Shown here in pieces: positions 23,187 to 34,338 of a stretch of DNA of 64,000 nt. Position 1 is the first letter of the stretch. Each line of letters begins with the position of its first letter. The DNA is from Typhlomys cinereus (lineage: Eukaryota > Chordata > Mammalia > Rodentia > Platacanthomyidae), in NCBI GenBank assembly GCA_023101885.1, contig JALPQD010000405.1, forward strand, positions 1,430,722-1,494,721, written 5' to 3'. A program made the position numbers and the translations under genes. Under the pieces are notes generated by a model. That model saw only the letters and a program-made list of their open reading frames with translations, made no database searches and was not told where the DNA came from.

Positions 23187-23840
23187 TGTATTATAAGTCA
23201 GGGTTGTCTGAAGAAAAAGAATTTCTAGAATGTAATATATGTAAATAAGTTCATTACATTAACTCACAATAAAAAAGGTGTCCTTCAAAGTAGCCCGCCC
23301 ATAGCTGCTTCGTTCTTGATTGGAATGTCTCACAAAGCTGAAAGATCCTGAGAAGTCTCAAGCCTCTACTTCGCTGGAGTGTCGAAGACGCTGGGCTCTC
23401 ATTTCAGTGAAGAACAGCTGGACTCTGACAGTGAAGACCAGCTGGGTTCTGACGTCATCGATGAACAGCAAACAGCAGCAAGGCCTACAAAGGCAGTGGG
23501 AACATCAGCAAGGTAAAAAGAATGAAGCTCTGCGCCAGCCAAGGATGCAGGCAGCAGCAGGAGCAGCAACAAAGAAGGCAACGATGCTCTAAAAATGAAC
23601 AACACTCAGAGCGTGAACTCAACAGTGAATCAACACAGGATAAGGAAAGAGCAAGTCTCTCTTCCTTGCACCTCCTATTATCAGGTCCACCACTGGAAAG
23701 TACCACCTATCACGGGCTGGGTTTTCCCACATCAATTAAGCAAACGTATCTGCAGCCTTGTTCAGGGGCCGCTCCAACCATCAGTTCTCCACAGAGACAG
23801 TCAGCAACTGTCGGGTTGACACTAAATTGTAACCGTCACA
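23187..23840 (-). mobile_element. LTR-B solo LTR with 5-bp target-site duplication
   Basis: On the minus strand it begins 'tgtgacggtta' and ends 'cttataataca', i.e. TG...CA ends over 654 bp. The pentamer 'gtagc' flanks it exactly (23182-23186 and 23841-23845). It is the inverted homologue of 6254-6775. The 130-codon frame within it (23522-23914) is a by-product. Confidence 0.88.
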
Positions 23841-23845
23841 GTAGC

Positions 23846-25624
23846 AATGCGCCAAAAGATGATTTTGACATTTGTTGCATGCTGAGCAAGTACCTGCAGG
23901 AGGGGTTCTGCTGAGGTTTGGATCTGACCTTACCGGCAGCATATGTGACCCTGCCCAAATGACCCTGCCCACCCTCATACTTCCAAGAATCAGGACGTGA
24001 TCCCATCTAGAAAACTGCACTCCCTTCCCAGCAGGACATCTCTTCTCATAGACTCATCGCTTCCGCTATTTTCTCCCAACTCTCTCTCCCCACAAGACCC
24101 TTTATATTCCCTCAAGGCTTTTAAGCATCATTAAAATGACAGCATAGTTATTATGGTTATTTATTTTTAACATTATATATATATATACATATATATATAC
24201 ACACACATATATCCGAATACTAAGAACAAAAATTACTTATCGCTTAATTCGGTTTTCATTCAGTTAAAATTCACATCTGAATTTCAGTGACAGTAAGTAG
24301 CAGTGGACAAAACTTTCAATAGGAGCAACGGCATCTGATATTTTGTCTACCTAGAATCTTCATGCAAAGTATGACAGAACTTGTATACTTGGTTGACATG
24401 AAAGGGAAGGTTACCAACTTAATATTTCATTCAACCATCCTGCTACATGAGCTTACTCATACCAAATAACCAGGCTAACTTCTCTGTGCTGAACTTCGAT
24501 AAAGGCATAAGTGTTATATGTGAGCATCTTCCATAGCTGGACCACAGGAGATCCTTGACCTCCCTGGTTTGGTCTGGTAGTATCTGTTCAGGTTCCTTTT
24601 CCCCTTTCTTGATCTAAATAGACCTCAATCCCCACCATCTTCCACTGCAGCTACTTGAGGCACCATCTCTGCCAGTCCGTAGAGGATTTCCTCTGTCCAT
24701 GCTGGGCACTATATTGTCTGATCAAAAGCTTTGCTTGGAGGTACCCATTTTGTAAATGCAAGTGGAAATTTCCAAGCTTAAAGACATGAAAGAATCTGTA
24801 AGAATGGAGTCTCATTCACTGCAACAGGACAAGACTCTTGAGTGCATGAGTAGCTTTGCGTTGCACTTTCTTGTAAAGACAATCCTGTCATTTGCATGCG
24901 TTCAGCATGCATTTAAAGACAGAACCGCAACATATGCTGTCACCTCTCCTGTCCAATGCTTTTGTTTCAAGGATCCTGATTTCTCACCACGGCTCTCCAG
25001 CTTGCCGCTGGATACTTCCACCGGGATGTATGGATGGAATTTCACACCGTGTGTGTGTACACCCAAAGATCATGTTTTTCCCCAAGCTAAGTGTGCACCT
25101 CCTGACATTTTAATTTCCCTTAATGAAATTACTTTCCCAGACCTTTGCATTTACAGCCTTTGTGATCTCTGAGTCTTTCTTTTCCCTTGATTCCCATATC
25201 TAGGTAATTGGAACAGTCTATAAACTCGGTCTCCATTAGACCTTTCAATCTAGTTCTCTCTTCTCACCTTCATGACCAGTCCACTGGTTTGGGTTTTGCC
25301 TGAAACACTGCAAGGCGGTTTTTTCACATCAGTGTCTGATCTCTCCCTCTATAGTCCGGATCAATCTTCCTACTTATTGCTAAACATGTTACTGGAGAGG
25401 GAGCCACATGGGGACATGGATTGTGTTTTATTCACTTTCGTGCGCCAGTTCTTTATGTCATACGGGTACATGGTAGCTATTCAGTCCCCAGAGATTTCTT
25501 TGCTAAAATTTCTTTGCTAAATTATTTTCTTTGCTACATTATTTGACTTTTAGTTTTTAGTAAGTCATGTTCTACCCTGGCATTAGGTCTCCTCCCTAGT
25601 ACGACTGCCATCCTGTTCTCTTTA
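23846..25624. other. Unassigned sequence with a (TA)n patch and one 138-codon frame
   Basis: An AT/TA-rich run lies at about 24172-24212. An open frame at 24756-25172 (plus, 138 codons) overlaps no recognised repeat. It shows no domain, signal peptide or family resemblance I can name, so I leave it uncalled. Confidence 0.3.
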
Positions 25625-26395
25625 CTATTATAATTTTTATTTTTTTATTTTTCTACTTTTACAAGCATATTGAGTACTTATTCCTGCTTCCTTCCCATAC
25701 TCTCCCTTTCCTTCATCACTCCCTCCCATTCCTTCCTCCCTCCTGCCTATATGCTTCTATGGACCCCATAGAAGGGGTCACTCTGGCTTGTCTACTCTTG
25801 TGGGGGTTCAGGCCTCTGTGATATATCAAGTTAGGTCTCTTCAGGCCACCCCGCTGATATGGGCATTTCCCTTCACTCATCCAGCTTTAGACCCAAAGGT
25901 TTCTGCTGTATGTTCTTATCCTTCTTGAGTTCCTAGGTAATCTCTGGGGACATGTTGGTATGTCAGTCATTCTGCAGGTTTGGAGAAGGACAAGTCTCAC
26001 TGTAGTGAGTTCTTAGATGCAGCAGCCCTGCCTTGAGTGGAATATCTTGTCTAACGGTTCACCTTTAGGTTCATACAATCTCACCACCCCCTCTTCCTCG
26101 AGGTTCCCAAAGCCTTAGAATGGGGAGAAATTAGTTTGGCCTGATTCTGGGTGAGCCTTGCTGAGTCGCTGATACTCTGCATAATGGTTGCATTACTGTC
26201 CACTTCATTGCTCTTCTATTGCTCTAGGCTGTATCCTGTTAGGGTATCGAATTCCTCTACCTCTGTCCTGTTCTCTTTTGCTATTCATCCTACATATGCT
26301 ACTGATAAAAACTGCTTGGTTTCCCACAAACAGTCTACACCCTTCCATAGGTCATTATCTTTGCTAGTATTTTTCTTCCCCTTTGGAATGTAACC
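25625..26395 (-). mobile_element. LINE-1 3' UTR region
   Basis: A T-rich start (the tail), 'ttttacaagcatattgagta', a pyrimidine-rich tract, 'cttgtctactcttgtggggg' and a long continuation with 'gatgcagcagccctgcc'. It is the longest copy of the 3' UTR family seen at 9827, 19649, 27911 and 57812. No ORF2 is retained. Confidence 0.7.
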
Positions 26396-26852
26396 TATTA
26401 AAATTCTAACCATTCTTTATTTTTTTTCTCAATCTAAAATATTTAAATGATAAGCATATAGTAGTTTTACAATCAGAAAACTCTAAACATTTTAAAATTT
26501 GGTATGTTTGAAATATTGAATGATAAAAAAACTTTAATACCCTCTAATCCAGGCGATTATTCAGGCATTTAAAATTATAGTCATGGTTGTTTATTATATT
26601 ATTCTTTTTATTACTTTTTGGCTTGAGATTTCCATGTGAAGGTTTTAAAAATGTATGGCTATAATATGTAAGAATGTAGAAATGTTTATAAAAGGTTAGG
26701 AGAAAAATGCATATAACAATTGTGAGTAATGTTCCCTAAAATGTCAGTTCTTCTCCTCTCTGAGCTTTGACAAGCGACCCCATCATTTGTTTCACTCAAC
26801 TAACAGCAGAAATGATGTATACTATTTTTTAAATTTTTTTTAATTTATTCAA
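26396..26852. other. Unassigned AT-rich sequence
   Basis: Nothing recognisable. Confidence 0.35.
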
Positions 26853-27175
26853 TTGTGCTCAGTGGTTAAGGTACTTACTATGCAAGCAAAAGGACTAAAG
26901 TTCAGATCCCCAGATCCCATGTAAAATTCCAGATTTATGTCAGGACCCATCTGCAATTCCAGCTTTGGCAAGTGGACACTGGACATCCCCAGAGCAAGCT
27001 GGCTTGCAGGACTATCCCCTTCAAAACTAGATCAAGTTTAATTAAAGACCCTGCTCAAAAGAATCAGGTGGAAGAGTGATGCGGAATGATTGCTGATATC
27101 AACTTTGTGTCTTCATATGCCCACATATACACATCACACACATGGGTACATGAAAATGAAGAAGAAAAAAAATAA
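26853..27175 (+). repeat. B4-like SINE
   Basis: 'gtgctcagtggttaaggtac', 'cagatccccagatcccatgt', a B1-like middle and a CA/A-rich tail. The head is truncated. Confidence 0.7.
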
Positions 27176-27654
27176 ATAAATGACAAAACAGGGTAAAGAC
27201 ATAGCAAGGCTAAAGCACGAGAAGATTAATTGGTCCCCAGTTAGCGTCTCTTAAATATAGAGCTATAATAAAAATTCAGATTATTTGGTTCTACAGTCTT
27301 TATTATCCCGCACTGTGTTTTTCTGCTTTTCTAATAGAAAATATCAAAATCTTTAAACAAATAAAGAATGGAATCTTAACGTTAAATAAACAATGAAAGG
27401 CACTCACAGGTAACAAGGTAGATACGAAATTTCATAAACAAAGACCCTAAACTTGAAAAATAAAATTAATTTAACGAACATGTTAAAACTGTCTGAAGAG
27501 TAAATTAGTGATTAAATATTTGAAGAAATGTAGCATAAGATATAAAAGAAAATGAGAAATATAAAAGCAAACCACAAAAGTTTAAAGATTGGGGAAAAGA
27601 ATGAAAAATTCATGTACATTTAGTTGGAATTTTGTAAAGAAGTGGTAGGTTGTA
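27176..27654. other. Unassigned AT-rich sequence
   Basis: Nothing recognisable. Confidence 0.35.
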
Positions 27655-27667
27655 GGAGACACAATCT

Positions 27668-27897
27668 TTTTTTATTAATAGTTTTTATACAAATTTGATA
27701 GGTACCCCATTCCCCTCCCTCCACCCTTCCCTGTATCCCCTTGCTCCCTCCCTCCTATTCCCCTTCCTTCCCCCCCTTTCTCCAAGTGCCCCTCCCCCCA
27801 TTCTGGAGCATCCTTTAGTGTGCATGTCAAACTTCCTTCTGGTTCCTCCTCTTTGATGAAGTGTAAGGACTCAGTAGCATTGCCTAGAGCTCTTTTT
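27668..27897 (-). mobile_element. 5'-truncated LINE-1 3' end with target-site duplication
   Basis: On the minus strand: a purine-rich GGGA tract, 'ggtacctatcaaatttgtat', an AATAAA signal and an A-tail, matching the end of the copy at 29649. A 13-bp direct repeat with one mismatch flanks it (27655-27667 and 27898-27910). Confidence 0.82.
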
Positions 27898-27910
27898 GGA
27901 GGCACAATCT

Positions 27911-28180
27911 TTTTAAATTATTTTTTTAGTTTTATAAGCACAGTGAGTGATCATTTCTGTCCCCCCATCTCCTCTCCCTCCTTCCTCCCCAACCTTCCCA
28001 CCCTACCTTTTCCTTCACCAGTTCATCCCACCATTCCCCCTCATCCTGTTTGCCTCCTTCAGGGGCCACAGGGTTCCCTTTGGATCGTCTGCTCTGTAGG
28101 GCCCCCGGACTCTGTAGCAAATTAAGTGGCCCTTTCATGGATGGACCCACTGATAGGGGTTCTCCCTTTCCCCTATCTAA
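27911..28180 (-). mobile_element. LINE-1 3' end, second subfamily
   Basis: 'ttttataagcacagtgagtg' next to a T-rich tail, a pyrimidine-rich tract and 'gtctgctctgtagggccccc' match 25625 and 57812. It lies immediately beside the LINE-1 piece at 27668, with the same orientation. Confidence 0.75.
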
Positions 28181-28199
28181 ACTTAAGAATCTACAGGGA

Positions 28200-28389
28200 C
28201 TGATGATTAGATTTTCCCCAGATCGCTCAAGAGCCACAATAGGGGGCAGCAAAACAGTGGGACAATATATTTGAAGTGTGGAAGAAAAATAACTGCCGAC
28301 GGTATATCCAGAGAGAGTGTATTTCATGAATGAGAGCAAATTAAACTAGACGTTCACTCAAGAAACTCAACCATCCTTCAGGATTCATC
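28200..28389 (+). mobile_element. Possible old LINE-1 ORF2-region fragment
   Basis: 'acggtatatccagagagagt' and the later 'ttcttacaagaaactctgcc' (beyond the SINE) resemble the conserved 3' part of L1 ORF2 DNA. Interrupted by the SINE at 28406. Confidence 0.4.
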
Positions 28390-28405
28390 ATGAATGCTAT
28401 TTCTT

Positions 28406-28679
28406 TTTTTTTTTAATTTTTTTATTATTTATTCAATTGTTCGCGTATATGTGTGTGTGTGTGTATGTGTGTGTAGAACCACGGACGAATTCGGGAACCA
28501 CCATGGACCGCCTCCTTGTTTACTGTGCCCCGGGATTCACAGACTCTGCCCTACCAGGGCCAGAAACGCAGGTCGCCCCCGCTTCTGCCTGGCGTCTATA
28601 CGTGGGGTCTAGGATCCGAACTCAGGACCTTCCGCCTGCAAGGCAGAGGCTTAACCCCTGAGCCACCTCTCCAGCCCCG
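28406..28679 (-). repeat. Family X SINE, young subfamily, with target-site duplication
   Basis: Full-length minus-strand copy of the element described at 10997. The 16-bp repeat 'atgaatgctatttctt' flanks it exactly (28390-28405 and 28680-28695). Confidence 0.93.
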
Positions 28680-28695
28680 ATGAATGCTATTTCTT

Positions 28696-29144
28696 ACAAG
28701 AAACTCTGCCTAGATTCTTTGTTTTGGAACCCTGATAGCATTCTACCTGATCCTTTATTAGAACACAAGGAATTCTTGAAGTGCTGTGTTCTGATGAGCC
28801 CTGGGCCTCCTTCCCTGCTCGGCCACAGGACGCCTGACTGGTTCATCTTATTCGCTTCAGGATTCTTGTCATGATACTTGCACATACTAAATGTTTAGAA
28901 AGGTTTTGTTAAAGTTGACTGGTCAGTCTCCTCTTATGTGCTTTACAGAGAGCATCAGTCTCAAAGACTTTCAAAAGAGGCTTTGTGGTCAGAAGTTTTG
29001 TATATGGTCCTGTCTCTTCCTTGGGAATTGTTTAATTTGTTAAACTCAGCACTGCCCAAAATTATACCAACTCAAAATAATTCCTCCTACATTTCCTTCA
29101 TAACTGTCTCAAGAGACAGAGATTATTTTTCTTGTTTTTCTTTT
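28696..29144. other. Unassigned sequence
   Basis: No gene or confident repeat beyond the possible L1 continuation in the first 40 bases. Confidence 0.3.
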
Positions 29145-29466
29145 CTTGCGTATGTGTGTGTATATGTGCGTGTGTGTGTGTTCACATGTGTGTAGACACA
29201 CATATATGCATGTGCGTGTAAAGGCTGGAGGCTGATGTTGGATGTCTTCCTCACAGTCTATTCACCTTACGTACTGAAGCAGATTTTCTCACTTGAATCC
29301 ATACTTGAGGGTCTAGCTAGCCAACTTACTGTCTCTGCTTCCCAACTGCTAGAATGATAGACAGGTCACCACACACTCAGCATTCACAGAGTGACGGGGA
29401 CCCAATCGCCAATCCTCATGTTCCTATGGCAAGTGCTTGACTCAATGAAGCCATCTCCCCACTCCT
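29145..29466 (-). repeat. B4-like SINE
   Basis: TG-rich end, 'ctggaggctgatgttggatg', 'tctctgcttcccaactgcta', and 'atggcaagtgcttgactcaa', reverse B4 order. Confidence 0.72.
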
Positions 29467-29648
29467 GTCACTGGTGTTTTTAAGAATATACTTTGGGAAA
29501 CTATTTCAGGAGACTACGTTTTATTTGAAAGTACCTATCTGGGAGTCATATCTATATCTTGTTATTATCTACAATATAATAATTATATAATTTAAAGTTA
29601 TTTGACCTCAGATTTCTAAATTCTATGCTTAAAAACATTGCCAGTTGA

Positions 29649-30340
29649 TGCAAAAGAAAATCAACAAACCACAATCCAGAACTTCAGAGACTCTATATCA
29701 ACCACCTAGAACTAGGCCAGCCTAATCTCTCCCCATCCTGAAGCTCAGGGACATTTGCGGAAGAGGGGGCGGTAAGATTGTAAGAGCAAAAGGATGGGAG
29801 GAGCAATGATTTGCAAGATACTCCACACAAGTTAGGGCCTAAGCAATCATAATTGGACTTTGCATGCCCTGAGCAATGTCCAACATACTATTGACCTCAC
29901 AAAGTCTAGCATCTGCTAAAGGCACCAAGATCCTTGGAGGCAAGGGATTGGCAGCCACAGCAGTGTTCCTATACCTAAGGGGAACACGGGAAAGGGTTCA
30001 GGGAAATGCCACTGGTTCCTTGTACGTCATCGGAGAGGAGGGCTCAGAGGAGAATCAGGCATGCACAAGAAAGGACTCTCTGGGAATTGGGGTGGGAGGC
30101 ACTGGGGGATGGGGAGAGAGGGGTGAGGGGAGGGGGAGCAAGGGGTTCAGGGGGAGGAGGAGGGAGGGAAGGAACTGGTGTACCTATTAAGTTTGTATGA
30201 GCTGACATAATAATAAAAAATGTAAAAAAAAAATAAAAAAGAAGGGGCACCTCACTAGGAACCCACTAGGGTCCTAAAATCAAGTGAGATGAATACATAG
30301 CTGCTGAGATATAAAATCTTTTTTTATGTAAAAAAAAAAC
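29649..30340 (+). mobile_element. 5'-truncated LINE-1 with apparent 3' transduction
   Basis: The L1 3' UTR (29649-30224) holds a G-rich polypurine tract and 'gtgtacctattaagtttgta', then an A-tail (about 30225-30240). About 90 bp of unrelated sequence follow (30241-30329), then a second A-tract. The 17-bp repeat 'aaaacattgccagttga' flanks the whole unit (29632-29648 and 30341-30357), so both parts arrived together. TATAAA, a variant polyadenylation signal, sits at 30310-30315, about 15 bp before the second tail. Confidence 0.85.
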
Positions 30341-30357
30341 AAAACATTGCCAGTTGA

Positions 30358-30898
30358 AACTCAGTAATTTGGTCATTTTGAAGTTTTAAAATCCCTTCGT
30401 TTGGCAGTGTGCAGAGTGCTGGGCATATACAGGTGACAAGGTAGGTGTCCCACTGTCTCTCAGACTTACCAACTGACAGTGGTTTTCTAGAACGTATCAT
30501 CACTGCCTTGTTCTTTAGTTCCCAGAATCAATTTTTTTTTCTGGTGAAAAATTATGTGTATTAGATTAGGGAATGATTCATTAGGATCTAAACCTAGTTC
30601 TCTCTGGATCTATGACTCTATTTCTCCAAAGCATCCCAGTGTAAGGAGAAAATAAACTAACATCTTCACTTTTAGGTATTATCTAGTCTTTAAATTTTCA
30701 CCTTTAATTTTCTCTGCATAGGCTCAGTTCTCTAAAAAGTAAAAAGCAAGTTGTAACACTGAGTCATAATTGAACGCTGTTGTGTACACGCACTGTTGGA
30801 AGTACTTTGCATGAAGTGCCTCATGAAGTTCTTACAGTAACTACAAGGGTGAGTACTAACACTCATTCATATTTTTACAAACTCAACCACTAGTATCC
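30358..30898. other. Unassigned sequence
   Basis: Nothing recognisable. Confidence 0.35.
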
Positions 30899-31310
30899 AG
30901 TCATAGTTAGGTACAAGTGTCAACTTGATGGTTGAGGGTTCTAGTTCTGGGCACATTTATATATTAGTAGTTAAGTTAAGCCCAGAGTGAATCTGCAGGA
31001 GATTGTCTAGTTGATGGAGAAGGCCCAGCCCAGGGTGGGTGGGACTAGGCTCTGGACAGGAGAATAAAATGCAGAGAGCTGGTAAAGAAAGTTGGCGTCC
31101 TTGTGTACACTGGGTCACACATGCTGGTCTGGCAAGTAAGGATGGTCCCTGTCTCAGCTGTTATGTGGATGTGATGTGGCCAGTTCCTTTGGTGCATGCT
31201 CTCCTGACTGGACAGCTATAACCAGGAATCATAAGAGAATAAATAAACCCCTTGTTCCCTTAGGCAGTTTTGTCATGATTTTATTAGCAACATGAAGGCT
31301 AACTGCAACA
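30899..31310 (+). mobile_element. LTR-A solo LTR with 5-bp target-site duplication
   Basis: 412 bp, starting 'agtcatagttagg' (first base of TG mutated) and ending 'aactgcaaca'. 'tatcc' flanks it exactly (30894-30898, 31311-31315). It has an AATAAA signal near 31240. Same family as the provirus LTRs at 40540 and 42429. Confidence 0.9.
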
Positions 31311-31319
31311 TATCCTATC

Positions 31320-31574
31320 TCAAAAAGCCATCCGTCCACCTTGCTCCTGGAGACAGGGTCTCTCCCTGAGATCTGGGACTTACAAATTCTGCCAAGCTGG
31401 CTGGCCACTGAACCCTGCCTAGACGGGGGAATCCACTGGTCTTCACCTCTCCAGTGCTGACATTAAGAGTGAGCACCCCCACACCTGGCTTTTGACGTAA
31501 GCATTGGGAGTCCAAGCCAGGTCCTCATGTTGACGTGCCCAGCATGTGAATGACTGAATCATCTCCCAGCCCCA
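31320..31574 (-). repeat. B4-like SINE
   Basis: 'ctggagacagggtctctccc', 'ctctccagtgctgacattaa' and 'gaatcatctcccagcccc', reverse B4 order. Confidence 0.75.
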
Positions 31575-32633
31575 ACTGATGCGTCCTAGTCAGTTATTGC
31601 CCAGTAGATTTCTGTTGAAAATTTTAGGGTTAACATCTAGGAAGAACCAAGCAATCATGGAATGTTTAAATATCTGACTCCAGCCAGACTAATAACAAAA
31701 TGATAATGAAAAATTAAAAGCCTTTTTTTGGTGGTGGTGGGGGACTGAGCACTGATTTTCATGACTCTGGATATATCCACTTGCCAGGGAATACCTCAGA
31801 TAATAAGTCACCATAAAATTGGTAGTGCATTCTTAAACCCAGCAGCTCCATCTGTCTGATATGTTGCCTGAAAGTGTTTCAGAGATAGAGCTTCACTCTC
31901 AAATCTAAAGTAGGTTCTTTAAAAGTTCCCAATGCTATACTCTGTTTAAATAAATTGCATGGGTTACGATGAGAAAGCATCATCTAATAGCAGGGGCAGA
32001 GGAGCATTTGAATCATAAAACAGCATGTTAGAAGAGAACAAAATACTGTCAAAGACATGTAAGCCGGGCAGTGTCCTGAGAATTCTTGGCATTTAGTTTT
32101 AAAAGTCATTTCACATGGAAATGAGTAAAATATAAACACAGAACTTTATCTTGGATATGACAAGAAGCTTCAAGACCTTAATGTGCATTAAGATAACATT
32201 CCAGACCTATCCTTTCAATTCTTAGCCAAGAATTTGTTTTTATAATTTCCTTGCAGTTGGCAAACGGCAAACCTCTTTGGAAATACTGGTTTGCATGGTG
32301 ATGGTCCTGAGCCCGTTGAGTGTAACTGTTACCTTGCTGAGTGTCCTGGATAAGTCACTGCCACAACTCCAACTCAAATGAAGGCTCGGCTTTCTCAAGC
32401 TGCTTCCTGTACTGAAACCTGCGCTTCTGGCCTATGAATCATGGCATCCTGTAGAAAGGACATGCTAGAAAGATAGGATTTTTCAAAATTTGGGCTGGTA
32501 TTTGTATTGACCAGTCCTATAATCAGCTGTATAAAGCAATAAACTATGTTACCACGGTACATGACTTGTCACTTTTTTTGTATTGGTGGTTTACAACTGC
32601 TGTTTATTTGTTTACTTACAGCTGTTGTTATTT
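31575..32633. other. Unassigned sequence
   Basis: About 1 kb without a recognised gene or repeat. Confidence 0.35.
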
Positions 32634-32912
32634 GCCTGCGTGCGTGCGTGCGTGCGTGTGTGCGTGCGTGTGTGCGTGCGTTGGTACATAAGCACATGGA
32701 AGCCACATGTCAAACTCAGGCATGGATCCTTAGGACAGCCCACTGACTCTTGGGGCACCCCAAGAAGACTCTCAGGGACCCTCCCACCTCCCCAGTACTG
32801 GGCTTTACAAGCTGTGCCACCATGTCCACCTTCATACATAGGTTCTAGGGGATGAACCCAGGTCCTTGTCCCTGCATAGCAAGCACTTTACTAACTGATC
32901 TCTTTTCCCCAC
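32634..32912 (-). repeat. B4-like SINE with (TGCG)n
   Basis: An alternating purine-pyrimidine TGCG run (32635-32680) leads into 'cacctccccagtactgggct', 'gtgccaccatgtccacctt' and 'catagcaagcactttactaa', reverse B4 order. Confidence 0.7.
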
Positions 32913-34167
32913 CACAGCCATGCTCATTTTGAATCACCAGTACCTTTGGAAGTTCCCCAAATGTCCCAGATTTTTGGGCACAGACAGCAGTTTTCTGCAC
33001 CCCTAAGGTCCCACAAGATGACTTTGAACATCTTCCCCCACATTATGGGGAGGGACGGACATTGCTGCAGATTGCCAAAATGCCTGTGCCCCCTGCTGCT
33101 GCAAATGCAGCCTTCCACTGACCCTCTCCAGAGCTAGCCCTGCGATGGAGGTGCTGCTTGTTCAAAACTACATCCGGTCTCAGCCCTGTGGCCCAGCGCA
33201 TCCAAAGCTGCAGGGCTATGCCAATGCCAGAGCTCCCACAGGTGGGGGGAGGCCTTTGCTGCATTGCAAGTGGGCATTGCCTCTGGCCCAAACGTACTGC
33301 CTGGGCGCAACCCCCCCCCCAAGTCCCTCAGCCTGCTTCCTGCATCAGCCACATCCAAACTAAGCTCTGCTTTTTGCCTAGTGTAGGCCCCGAAGTGTGT
33401 TTCAGTAAAATGGGAATGAGAGTCACTCCCTCGCAGAGTGGCTCTTTGTAAAGAAATGAGCAGAGGAACCCCAAGAACATACATAGAACATGATGAGTAG
33501 CAATTTAACATGCACAGAGCATGTTACTGCTGGTATTTTTGCCACTCAGCACTCTGTGAAGAAGACGATAACATTATGTCACAGATGAGAGAAATAACCA
33601 GAACCTAGAAAAGTAAAGCAGGGTCAGGATCCTACAGCTGGTCAAACACAGTTAAGAAAACAAGCCCAGGCAGCCAGACTGCAGAACCAGCATTCTTAGC
33701 TCAAACTCTACTGCCTCCCATCGACGAGGGAAAATTAAAAATAAATAGATAATATTTTCCAGGATGATAAGCAAGACTCCAGCGACGTCTCCTGATTCCA
33801 GAAGCAGCCTGAATATAATAAAGCAGCCATGTTCTTCTCTTGCCAAGACGGTCTGTCTCCTGGCATTCATGATTTCGTATTGCTATAGATCAAGCTTATT
33901 TGAGCTTCCAATCATTTCATCAACGGTGTGAATGAAGCAGCAGAGAGGCTGACTGGGGCCATCTCCCACTATCTCATGTGATCATGGTTGGTCAGAGATA
34001 GCAGATCATGGGAACCATTAGATTACTTCAATCTTGTCTTTTGTTTTAATGAAATACGGGCTGGGTTCCTTTTTGTATGAGACCTGCTGTGAGGTCAATA
34101 AATAAACAACTTTCACCAATTGGGGTAATGATTACATTTACTAGAGGATTTAGGTTATACCATACTC
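32913..34167. other. Unassigned, mildly GC-rich at 33100-33400
   Basis: The 125-codon minus frame (33134-33511) sits in the GC-richer part, has no recognisable domain and few CpGs around it. Not called. Confidence 0.3.
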
Positions 34168-34338
34168 CTATGGTCTTCTTCTTCCTCCTCCTCTTCCTCC
34201 TCCTTCTTTCCTTCTCGTGCTCCTTTTCTTCTTTCTCTTCCTGCTCTTCTTCCTCCTCCTTTTCTTTCTCCTCCTCCTCCTCCTCCTCCTCCTCCTTCTT
34301 CTTCTCCTTTTCTCTTTCTCTTTCTTATCCTTCTTCCA
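34168..34338. repeat. Polypyrimidine tract (CTT/CCT)n
   Basis: About 170 bp almost purely pyrimidine on the plus strand, with a central run of CTC units. Open frames across it are low-complexity. Confidence 0.9.

Noticed and set aside
23522..23914. A 130-codon Gln/Ser/Glu-rich frame as a possible gene
   Set aside because: It lies almost wholly within the LTR-B solo element, and the homologous 6254 copy also has an accidental frame in the opposite sense.
33100..33400. A possible CpG island and first exon
   Set aside because: The stretch is only mildly GC-rich with few CpGs, and the overlapping frames show no family resemblance.
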